A stretch of DNA of 64,000 nt from Oxytricha trifallax (Eukaryota > Ciliophora > Spirotrichea > Sporadotrichida > Oxytrichidae), in assembly GCA_000711775.1 (NCBI GenBank), contig ARYC01018604.1, forward strand, positions 1 to 64,000, read 5' to 3'. Position numbers and translations under genes: made by a program. Below are positions 12,001-21,979 of the stretch, piece by piece. A model generated the notes under the pieces. That model searched no databases. It had not been told where the DNA came from and saw only the letters and a program-made list of their open reading frames with translations. The number at the start of each line of letters is the position of its first letter. Within the stretch, counting starts at the first letter, position 1.

Positions 12001-12870
12001 GCCGCCTAATTTTTCTTGTGAATAATTTGAACATGATTGTTTTCTAATAATTAGCAATGAAGATTACTGAGTAGTGTCAAATTTCAATGTAAGAGACAAA
12101 ATAACTCCTAATTAAATTTAAGCCTTAAGGATATCAAACTTTAACTAAATTATGTTTTCAAAAAATCTTTCAATTTTTTCTTGGCTCTTAGAATCTTCAA
12201 TTGTCTACATCATGTTCAAGTATATGTTTTGAATCAAATGGTTTCCATCTAAAAAATGAAATTTAATTATTTTTTTAATATACCCTTGTGAATTTTATGA
12301 CTCTCAAAAGTGGACTTAACCTCTGAGAAAATTTGCGCCAATTTTGATTGATCAAGGTCCTCCCAAAAACTTCCTAAGTTCTATTTTTTAAATAATTCCT
12401 TTTCTAGTAGCTCAATCAGGCTTTTATACTGTTTAGATTCATACGCTTTCTAACGTTCTTCCCGCTCATTTATCTTCTGCTAATAAATGAAAAAAAATTA
12501 CCTCAAATTTAATTAAGTAAATTGACATATGGAATCAACCAATTACTAATTATTATTACAAATTAACTAAATAATCTTCTGCTAATGTAATTTGTTGGCT
12601 TCTTCTCTGATAAGTTGCAAATTCTCTGCTAGCAGATCTTAAGGATTTGTTTATGTGAGCCCTGTGTTAGCATTAAACTGCCTACCTCTTTCAACTTGTT
12701 AAGTGATGTTTTTTGTTAGACTTTAATGAATGTGTTGCTATGTAGCAGGTTGCCTCACTCTAAATTACCAGATGGTTAATCATTGTATTTCAGAAATTGC
12801 GATGAAAAGTAACTTACCCTTAAAAATTCAATTTTCCTTGTTGAGAGGGAGCATTTTATAACCCAGAAAC
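9053..12870 (-). CDS. ATAD5/RFC1-like AAA+ protein (putative clamp-loader-type ATPase)
   Basis: The clearest signature is a Walker-B-type strand near 11520-11420 (LLFEDMDIVFQDE, then LIKLMQITKVPIILTAS). It resembles the LILFEDVDVVFDE...TKRPVILT block of ATAD5/Elg1 and RFC1, which act on the PCNA sliding clamp in the nucleus. Downstream, RPRGCDIRAYLKMIFLYENF resembles the following helical segment of that family. No canonical P-loop (GxxGxGKT) is visible; the corresponding strand reads LLFIVGNTQLISDFLL. ATP binding may therefore be lost, or the loop may be split by an IES. The N-terminal third (about 12740-12240) is a Gln-rich coiled coil, and the C-terminal part to TGA 9053-9055 is not recognised. 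Exon joins were only partly resolved and the start is uncertain. It could instead be a Rad17/Rad24-type protein. Confidence 0.5.
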
Positions 12871-13888
12871 ATATTGATCAATTCTAATTCATTGAACTAT
12901 CTAAAATTGTTTATATAAGTTTTCTTATTAATATCGAAAAATTATAATAAAACTACATAAAAATGAAATGGATAATATAAAGGTTTTAATTTTTAGCACT
13001 TTGCTTCAATTGTGTCTATGGTTTACGTTTGTTACTATTTTAGACAAAGTCTTTTCCCTTATTTTTATAGTTTTGCTCTTAAGTAATTATATCATATTAC
13101 CTCTTTTTCCCTAAATTCTTAATCTCTTTTTCATTACCTGCAATTTAAGCGCTATTATCCAATTAAATTATAAAAGAAAAAAATTATAATTTTTATTTAT
13201 CTAAGTAATTTGAAAGAAATTTTTTTTAAAATAGACTTTTTATAGTAATATTGTCAGCATCTTTTCTATTTTTTTGGATCATATTGAAGATAGTGAGTTA
13301 TTAGTCAAAGGAAGACAGCGGATTACTCTCTTTTATATTTTTCTTCTATTTATCTACTTTCATGTTTGATTACTATAATGTCTCTTTTTATTCTTGAACT
13401 GTTAGTTTTTGCTAAATTAGGTATTGTGATTATAAAACCCCGATTCTATCTATACTTAACTATAATTACTTATTATCAAAATTTAAACACTTTATACATA
13501 TTTTCTTATAAAGTGCGATTAAAATATATTAACACAAGTTATATTCAAAAATTAGAGTATTAATTGTAACAATTAGTGAATTTGTGAGCTAATAATTTTG
13601 CTTTAGCTTTTTTCCTTAAATTAGAATTATACATTTTATTTTAATATTCAAAAATATTGGCTAATTTTCCCATAATTTTTTACCCCTATTAATTTAATAC
13701 AATTAGACTTTAGTTTTGAGAAGGCTTTTGATAGGAAAGAAAAGGATTTCATGCTAAAACTAAAAGTTTTTAATTATTTTATTTATTGATTTGATAAAGT
13801 TTAGCTTACAAGGTAGGTTTATTCAAATTTAAAATTAAGGAAATATAAGAATTCATTTTAAGTTACAATTTCTGAATTTATTTTTTAG
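12871..13888. other. AT-rich intergenic region
   Basis: About 1 kb between the AAA+ gene and the coiled-coil gene. The 65-codon standard-code ORF at 13366-13563 has non-coding composition. Only a possible intron end (TTTTTTAG at about 13883-13889) is of note. Confidence 0.5.
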
Positions 13889-15651
13889 GCTCATATTGAT
13901 TTAATTGCAGAAGATATTGAAGCCTTAAAATCTGATTCAAATATATTTAATAGATTAGTTAGTTTATTAATTTTAGAAAAATATTAAGCACAAAGTTGAT
14001 TCAGCCTTCATTCTGAATTTAATCTAAGGGCTCGTTTAATGAAATCTTTAATTTCCAGTTTAACTATTTTAATCGATAATAAGTTGAAATTTTACTAATT
14101 TGTATGATTCAAATGACTAGAAATATCTAGCTATAAAAAAACAGAAGATAGAATAACTTGAATCTAAACTCTAAAAAATTCGTGAATGTGCCCTTTTCTT
14201 AGGTGATATGTCTGAAATGCACAAAAAGCAAATAAAAAAATTCAAGTTAAAAGTAGATGAAGCAGATTCAGATAAAAATTTTCTAGAAAAACAGATTTAA
14301 AAGTCCAGAGATACAAACAAATAAGTGAAGGAAGATCTAAGTCGAGCATCCTCAGAATATGATGAATTGTATAAATAGGCCCAGTATTTTATCTAAAATT
14401 CTCAAGATCATGCTAAGATTTAAGAATTATTGGCTTTACTTAACTAAAGCGATAGAGAACGATTACTCCAAGAGACTTAAAACATCAAATAAAAAGAGTT
14501 AAATGAGAAACAAGTTCTTTAAGCCAAAATTTAAAAGTATGGTAATGCTAAACTCCTAAATTTTATAAAAACTCTCTAGGATATGGACCTAGGTAAAGAG
14601 CATTTCTCTACAGAAATTGAGCGATACTTTTTCTATCATTCTTTAAGAAAATCAAACGTGTAAAAATTGCTTGACGATTAGCTAAATATGGAATAGGTTC
14701 ATTAAAAGAAAATTGAGTTAAAACAAGAGTAAAATATTCAAATTTAAAAATAGAAAGAAAGTGAATTGTACTTGATTTTCCAAGCTTATGTTAATGAGAT
14801 GAGAGAAGACATGAGATAAAGAAGAACTCTAAATCAATTGAAAAATGTTAAAAGTATAAAAATCAGAACTGATTAAATTGATATTCCAGAACTAACGAGT
14901 ATATAAATAAGCCAATTTAAAGCCTTAGATAAAAAGAGATTGATGGAGAAGTTCTTATCAGATGAAAGAGTCATCATGATTATATAAAACAAAATCAGAT
15001 AGAATTAAGCTTAAAATTAAATTTCTTAGAACTAGCAACATCTTTATTTGTCTTAAAGAGCCCAATCAGCTGTGACTAATGACTCATATTTGAATATTTA
15101 GCAAAATGCATAAATAAACAACTCTAATCTATATGATAGAATATTGAATGAACCAATTTAAAAATTAATGAATAACAGGTCATTTGTTGTGAGCAGTAAT
15201 AGACCTGCCTCAAATTACAAATCAAGCAGATTGTTTAGTGGACAAAGAAAAGACTTTAAATTGTAGGTTTCTTAAGGAAATATGAATATTTTAAATACTT
15301 AAGGATCTACCAACCTTAATACTTCAGGAATATTTTAATTATATATTATCAAAGATTTTACATTAATTATTTGAAACATAAATATTTAATACTACTGCAA
15401 ATAATTTCGCTCCCACTTCTCACTACTCAAATGCCCCGATTCTTGGAAACATTAGAAGACCTATAACAGCATCGAATATTGGCCAAGCATCTTTATAGAA
15501 CAAGAGAAGACCTTAATCATCGATGCCTCTAGGGATGGCATAAATCAGGAAAAGAGGCAATAGAACTTTTATCCAGGGTTTGAACTAAACTGAAAACTAA
15601 GATATAAATGAAAGTGCATTTAATTAACCAAATTATTAGGAATAACTGTGA
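13889..15651 (+). CDS. Coiled-coil protein of unknown function
   Basis: From about 14115 a long Gln/Lys/Glu-rich frame encodes an extended coiled coil (KIEQLESKLQKIRECALFLG..., QIKKFKLKVDEADSDKNFLE). A less charged Asn/Gln/Ser-rich tail follows, to TGA 15649-15651. A 52-bp IES bounded by AATATTT (15329-15380) interrupts the tail; removing it gives ...SGIFNTTANNFAPTS in frame. The N-terminus is not settled. The segment at 13889 (AHIDLIAEDIEALKSDSN) follows an intron-like TTTTTTAG, but its frame stops near 14000, and another junction is needed before 14100. No family was recognised; the layout suits a cytoskeletal or ciliary scaffold. Confidence 0.7.
15329..15380 (+). other. IES, 52 bp, pointer AATATTT
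   Basis: AATATTT at 15329-15335 and 15381-15387 bound AT-rich DNA with no GT-AG ends. Deleting one repeat and the interior restores the coiled-coil frame exactly. Confidence 0.85.
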
Positions 15652-15746
15652 GTCAAGAAGTACCTGGCTAATTATTATGATTGATTAATTACGTGTACTA
15701 TCTAATTTAACACTATTTAAACTGCTTTTAATTTAATAATTTAAGA

Positions 15747-16875
15747 ATGGAATCAATAGAGATGAGATATGTAATAAGATTTAATAATTGATATAGAGAA
15801 AATTTTAAAATACCCTTAAATATCAAGATCTTAAGATAAAATCAAATTTGCCCTTATTGGTGCAACAGGAGCTATAGGAAAAGAAATTGTGAGGCATGCT
15901 AAAAACGATGAAAGAATTTCAGAACTTGCCTTAGTTGTAAGAAAGAGACTTGATGAATGGAAAGACGAAGACTTCAAGTGCAAACTCAGAGTTATGGAAC
16001 ACGAAAACTTTGATGATATGACTCAATTAGAGACTGATCTGTAGGGATATGACGCCTTTTTATGTACCTTAGGAACTAGAAGTAAGTTAGGAGAAGAGAT
16101 ATTCAAAAAGGTTGACTATACTTACCCTGTTGAATTTTCAAAAGTCGCAAAGAAAGTAGGTGCTATACATTTAGCTCAAATGTTTTATTTAATCAAAATT
16201 TTTTCAATTTGAATATAAAGATTATGGGCTTCTTACAACAGTTGGCGCAGATGCTAAATCTTGGTTTATGTATACAAGATTGAAAGGCTAAGCTGAAGTT
16301 GACGTAATTGCATTAAATTTCTCTCATTGCTCAATTTATTAACCTGGACTCTTAGTCAATAGGGACAATGTTCAATTTTTTAAACATTTTTTTATATATT
16401 TTACTTTAAAATAATATTGCAAAAATTGGAAAATTCTTATATAAAAATAATAAAGAATTAATTTATAGTATTTTTATCATAAATATTTGTCTATAAAATA
16501 ATTGGTTTTTCAATGAAATCTATAAAAATATATATCTTTTATTTTGTATTATTTAAGTGATCTTAGCTATCTAAAATTCAACTAAAGCTAGATTATAAAC
16601 TTAATCAGAAAATTTAGAAGCCTTACCTTAGATAACATCTTTCTTCCAACTATATAATAGCAATAATAAATGATTACAGATTAATTGAAAAAGTTTGTAA
16701 TTACATCCCATTTATGCCTAAAATCTAGAGCGCTGATTTGGGTAGAGTAATGCTTGAACAAGCTATCCAAGCCAAAATAAAGTAATAACAGCATCAAGAC
16801 TTGCAACATGTTTAAATTTTATCTAATTCTGATATAAATGCATTAGCAAACGAATATAAAAGAGCTTCTGAATGA
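15747..16875 (+). CDS. HTATIP2/TIP30-like NAD(P)-binding protein, copy 1
   Basis: An atypical short-chain dehydrogenase-like protein. After ATG 15747 and a 70-bp IES the frame reads MESRSQDKIKFALIGATGAIGKEI, giving the Rossmann dinucleotide-binding motif GATGAIG. Family blocks follow: DAFLCTLGTRSK, FKKVDYTYPVEFSKVAKK, HYGLLTTVGADAKSWFMYTRLKGQAEV and YQPGLLVNRDN. These correspond to CCLGTT, the YxxxK-like region (Y-x3-K in MYTRLK) and FRPGVL of HTATIP2. Three IESs (15752, 16169, 16367) each resolve to an in-frame join. The last segment reads DYRLIEKVCNYIPFMP...LGRVML and ends at TGA 16873. A tandem paralogue lies 123 bp downstream. The human protein binds NADPH and is a regulator; a catalytic substrate is not established. 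Confidence 0.88.
15752..15821 (+). other. IES, 70 bp, pointer ATCAA
   Basis: ATCAA occurs at 15752-15756 and 15822-15826. Removal converts a frame that stops after 15 codons into MESRSQDKIKFALIGATG, which parallels MESLSQPGLKIALIGATG of the tandem paralogue. Confidence 0.88.
16169..16220 (+). other. IES, 52 bp, pointer ATT
   Basis: ATT at 16169-16171 and 16221-16223. The join gives ...VGAIHYGLLTTVGA, continuous with the family alignment. Confidence 0.8.
16367..16668 (+). other. IES, 302 bp, pointer AATG
   Basis: AATG at 16367-16370 and 16669-16672. The join gives LLVNRDNDYRLIEK in frame. Confidence 0.82.
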
Positions 16876-16998
16876 TTAAATTTTAATTAAATTCGCATAA
16901 CATTTAATTTCTTAATTCTTAATTTGGTTTCTAATACTTCTTTTCAGATACAAAGCATCCCATAAAGGATAATTGTAATATATATTTAGATATAAATT

Positions 16999-18468
16999 AT
17001 GGAATCTTTAAGTCAACCAGGTCTTAAAATAGCTTTGATTGGAGCAACAGGTGCGATTGGAAAGGAAATCGTAAAGCATGCTTAAAACGATGAAAGAATA
17101 TCTGAACTCGCCTTAATTGTAAGAAAGAGACTTGAAGAGTGGAAGGATGAAGACTTCAAGTGCAAACTCAGAGTTTTGGAATATGAGAACTACGATGATA
17201 TGTCAAAGATGGAAAGTGATCTAGAGGGGTATGACGCATTTATGTGCACATTGGGTACCAGGACAAAGACTGGAGCTGAAAACTTCAAAAAAGTTGACTT
17301 TACATACCCACTTGAATTTGCAAAGCTTGCCTAAAAGTTGAATATAAATCCATAATATTATAAATGGATAACATAAATCTTAAGGCAATAAAATCAAGAA
17401 CCTAATTTCAAGCAAATACTTTTGAAATTTTTTATATGGAAAAACATTTTTAGGATTTAATATTCCACATTCATATTCTATCAAACTTATATTTGAATCA
17501 TTAATTAAGAGTAAATTTACATATTACGGTCTTTTGTCATCGATGGGAGCCAACCATAGATCTCATTTCTTGTATATGAGAACTAAAGGCGAAGTTGAAA
17601 ATGCAATTAAAGCCTTAAATTTGGATAGCCTCAACATCTACAGACCAGGTGTCTTGTTAAACAGAGACAATCTTATTATTATTATTATCTTTCTCAATTA
17701 ATAAATTAGTTTATTAGAAATCATTTTAAAGAAATTAAATAGTAATTCCATGAATGATTTTAGAATTGGTGAGAAGATAATCGGGTGGATTCCATTTATT
17801 TCAAAAATTAGAAGCTCAGATGTCGGAAAAGTTTTGCTAGAATTAAAACTATAATTATTATAGCAGGAATTTATTGAATTTAGAGAAATTTAATTAAAAT
17901 AATATAATGGCAAAAATCAATTCCCTACGAGCACAATTAAATAAATACTATTATGGTAAATAATTTCTATATGTCAACGAATCAAAGAAATATTTATTAT
18001 AAGTTATTAATGTTAGAAATTTGGGATTTTTTCAGTAGATGAAGATATTATATTATTTACTAATAAGAAACACCTTATAGTTTTTATCGCAATTGGATTT
18101 AGAAAAATACATCATTAGAATAAAATGAGCTTTAATTAAAATTACTTAATTTTATAAATGAGAGAAGTTAAATCATTTAATACAAGTGAATTTAAATATT
18201 CTTGATAATAATTTTAATCATTAATGCTACGAAAAATATAATTGTATTTTAAATTAAATTGATCTATTGTTGTCTTGAGTTTTAAGCGTAACTTCTGTAT
18301 AAAGCTTTATAAAGTGAAAAACCTAGCAGTACTCCACAATACCAGAATGAGGATTATCTAATATTTTATTTAATTATTCTACACAGGTATTTCTTCATTT
18401 TAGTACTTATTAATCTTTAATAAAATTTATTTAATTCAATTTAATCTCAATCAAATGAATTTTAACAC

Positions 18469-18517
<49 letters not shown>

Positions 18518-18722
18518 TAAAGTCTCCCTTTTATTTTGCAATTATTTAATATATTTACCTTATAATATACCAAAAGAATATAATTAGCTTTTTAGAAAGT
18601 TAATTTTGATTTAATAGGCAGTCCTATCCAAATCTCAGAATTAGGTTGAAGGAAGAAAACTCTCAGAATTGTCAAATGCAGATATTGCAAGACTTGCAAC
18701 TCAGTACAACACGAAACTGTGA
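16999..18722 (+). CDS. HTATIP2/TIP30-like NAD(P)-binding protein, copy 2
   Basis: Close tandem paralogue of the upstream gene. It starts at ATG 16999 with MESLSQPGLKIALIGATGAIG (dinucleotide-binding motif). It continues through DAFMCTLGTRTKTGAENFKKVDFTYPLEFAKLAQK, YYGLLSSMGANHRSHFLYMRTKGEVE and IYRPGVLLNRDN, the last two almost diagnostic of HTATIP2. IESs at 17351 (CATA) and 17841 (AAT) are resolved in frame. The C-terminal MDS (18613-18722) encodes QAVLSKSQNQVEGRKLSELS...NTKL before TGA. A further in-frame IES around 17665-17755 is possible, because that stretch is low-complexity (poly-Ile from ATT repeats) compared with copy 1. IES positions and sizes differ between the paralogues although the exons are similar. 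Confidence 0.87.
17351..17519 (+). other. IES, 169 bp, pointer CATA
   Basis: CATA at 17351-17354 and 17520-17523. The join gives AQKLNINPYYGLLSSMGA in frame. Confidence 0.82.
17841..18612 (+). other. IES, 772 bp, pointer AAT
   Basis: AAT at 17841-17843 and 18613-18615. The join gives KVLLEQAVLSKSQ in frame and matches the VMLEQAIQAK of copy 1. It contains a long ATT microsatellite. Confidence 0.75.
18467..18520 (+). repeat. (ATT)n microsatellite, about 17 units
   Basis: An uninterrupted run of ATT triplets within the 772-bp IES of HTATIP2-like copy 2. Shorter ATT runs occur at 17676-17688, near the same gene. Confidence 0.95.
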
Positions 18723-18935
18723 AGCAAAACTAAAACATTTTTTAAGTTAAATATTTGGTTAAATTACTCTATAAGCCTTTAATTAAGGTTCATAGATAAA
18801 TTTTAGGATTAAAAAACACATTTCAAAGATATTCAAAATTCAGTGATTAAAAATATATAGTAGAGATTAAAGTGAATAAATTTATATTTATAATCATAAG
18901 TTCTATTTCGATGATAGTTTCTAATTGATATAATA

Positions 18936-21746
18936 TCATCTCTAATTTTTATTGATGATTTCATTTAGTTTCATTTTCAAATCCTTGACTCTGTTCTCTC
19001 TTCTTACTATCTCTTTATGATATACTTTCTTTGTAATTTCTACATCAGAAGCATTGAATATTCTCTCTGTGTATAGTGGTCTTTAATACTCATTCTACTC
19101 TGTATAGTTCATATCTAAATCAATATTGGCATAGTTTATGGTTTTATTTGTAGATAAATCAAAAGCTTAAGCTTTTTACTTCAAAAGCTGATCGACTTTC
19201 ACGATTGCTTAATCGTAGTTCAAATTATTTAATCGACTCTCAGATTTCTTTCTAATTAATCTTTAGTAAAGTTTCTCTTAAATTTTAATGGGAAGTTTTT
19301 CTGAATCGTCCTTAAAATTCGTGAAAGTTGTCAATAAATCTTGGTTAAGTTTATCCAAAATAGGCTGCATTTAAAGATGCCTACTTTCAGATACTTTCAT
19401 GTAGTTTGGCCTCTTTTATTATCTTTCTGTCATTAACACTAAATTTCCTTCCTTCGAAAGAGAACTAAAAATAAAAACTTCTAATTTATTGACTCTATTT
19501 GCCTTATTAGACATACGACTTAATTCTAATATCAGCTTGGGATCTAGATTTTTGCATCGTTTGTGGTCTCTCTGATTTCTTAGCACTTAATACTCTTTCT
19601 ATTCTAGATTTATGTTTTTGAGATTCAGGCTCAATCAAATGAAAATGCTTCATCACATATTCATAGTCCTCTTTCTTCCAAAACGACATATTAGTGATAT
19701 AAAGTTCTTCTAGCTTCTTAGCTGTAAATTCTGTCCTAAACAGTTGATACTACTACCTATTTCTATAAGACTCCATGTAATTTCTGCAGAATCTGCACAT
19801 TATCATATATTCAATTCTATCATCTCTCTTTGGTGGAACTTCATTGCAATACTTTCTTGTTTCTAGCATTTAAATCAAATCCTAGCATTGGAATAACTGA
19901 ATGAAAGATTCATGTTTGTATTTTGGGTATTGAGCTAGCTCAGATTCCTCTTTCATCTGAGTATCTAAAGGAGGTGCTTGCTAATAAAACAGCTCTCTCA
20001 ACTTACCTGTAATGTCATCTTTAGAAAGATTTGCACAGATGTAACTCTCACACTTTGGTTTTGGAGCTTCAAGTAGCTTCTTCAATGGAGATTAAGGTCT
20101 AGATTTATTCTACTCTTCTTGTCTTATAATTGGAGGAGCTTTGTAAATCTCATGAAAAGTTAAGTACTTTATCTGTAACAATACTCTAAAATTGGTTAAT
20201 GCTGTTTTATATCTTACATTTAGGATTTAGAGTCTTCCACAAAATCCATCATCATATAATCACAATTGAAGCCCTTTGCTCTGAATTGAGTGGAATTTAC
20301 AAAATTATAAATCTTATAAGCGAATTTCTGAGCTTCAGTATAAGCATTTGGAGTACAATTTGCTGACTCAAGGTGTTTTATCTATTCAGATGATACGTGA
20401 AACAGCTTGTTAACCATACCTAAAGTCAATTATTTATTCATTACTCTTACTTTAAATTCTCATAATTTATTCCTTCATTTAGATCTTAGCTTCAAAATCT
20501 GAGAATATAGAGTTTGCTAAAGTTTTGTTCTTCTTCACAATATTTTACTTGCTTTACTACATATGAATCCCAATAATTTAAGCTATTTTTGATTCAGTTG
20601 GAACAAATTCTATATTTTTCATGTTCTTTAGAAAAAGAGATTTGATCTTTGTAACTTAATTATGTTCAACAGTTATTCTGATGATACTTGGCTTCTTTGA
20701 TCTTGTTATTATGCATTCTTGAATTACACAGTCTAAAATAGTTCTTAAGAATTATATTTTACTTACCATATATCCCTTTAAAAGTGTTTACCTCATCGAG
20801 CAAGCTATCGATGTCAACAAAGAACTTTGTAGTATTTTGAGTAGGACTTTAATTTATTTTTAGTGCAAAGTATGGTCGCTTTTCTTAAATTAAGCTGTCT
20901 TTAATTTTGAAGTAAAAATCACTCTCTATCATTCTCCTTAGATCTAGCATGTTATGAATTGGTATCAATTTAATAATCATTCTATTTTCCGTATCAGAAC
21001 AACTTGGATCACTAATGTTCTTTGCATACAACATTTTTGAACCACCAGAGTATAGAAAGATTGATTTTGGAATCCTAATGTTTAACTAAAAGATGTATGA
21101 GATTTATAATTATATGCTTTACTTTAGATTGGTGAAAAATAGGTTCTAACATTAACTATCTTAATCCTGATATACAAACTTTAAATGGACTTCCCACAAT
21201 AGCATCTTCTGAGAAATCAAGTTCCATTTTTAACTATATCTATTCTTTCTCATGTTACTTCTTTTGAACTTTCTTGTCCAATCTATAATCCAGGAAACCT
21301 GTCTTTGCTTTTTTTAGGCTATATTATTTTTATTTAATCAATTAAATTACTAAAATATTAGTTTTGCAGCTAAATCAGTCTTCATTAACTTTTGTTCATG
21401 ATCATAGTCTTTCTCAATCTTTATTTTACAATAATCTTTTAAATAACAATTAACTTACATAATCAAAGAGTAAATCTATTTCATCAATACTGAGCCCCAT
21501 TTTTCTGAATAATACCATATTTTTGTTTAAGAATTCTCTAATAGAATCACTTTTATTGGAATTATTGAGGTCTTTTATTATACCATTCAATATTTACTAT
21601 ATTTATGAAGTTTCTTTCTCTTAATTATTGAACACACTTGAGAGAGTTTCAGTTATGAAAGTATTATTATGAGATTGAGAGGGTCCTCCTGCAATGTTTC
21701 CACTTTAGGAAAATGATTAGCTCCTGCTTTGATTTTGCTGTTTCAT
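18936..21746 (-). CDS. Unrecognised protein, several exons
   Basis: Starts at ATG 21744-21746 (MKQQNQSRSQSFSQSGN) and ends at TGA 18936-18938 after a basic coiled-coil tail (RVKDLKMKLNEIINKNQ). Between these are several short exons separated by AT-rich 40-100 nt gaps with GT-AG ends. Recognisable coding islands include VGSPFKVCISGLRQLMLEPIF, IRIPKSIFLYSGGSKMLY and a Cys-containing stretch, YMIMCRFCRNYMES. The middle islands have a beta-rich, immunoglobulin-like pattern seen in some ciliary (MSP/ASH-type) proteins, but this is only an impression. Its 3' end faces that of HTATIP2-like copy 2, 213 bp away. Confidence 0.7.
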
Positions 21747-21979
21747 TAATTATTAATTTTATAATATCTGGATAATCCAATTAAATTCAGTTAAATAGAT
21801 CTATTCAAAAATATTTTAGAGGGAAAGCAAAAGTGGGTAAAATTAAGTGTGTATAATTATATCAAAAGCAATTAAACTTAACCTGCTTAGAATTTCTTTT
21901 ACTATTTATTGTTAGTTACCCCAATTACGACCCCACCTGCTCATACCCAAAAATTTCACAAATTTTCTCAAAAACTCTA

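Noticed and set aside
8785..13905. Ten-base repeat TGATTTAATT as pointer joining the orphan exon to the coiled-coil gene
   Set aside because: The two copies are read in different frames; the join puts the downstream exon out of frame.
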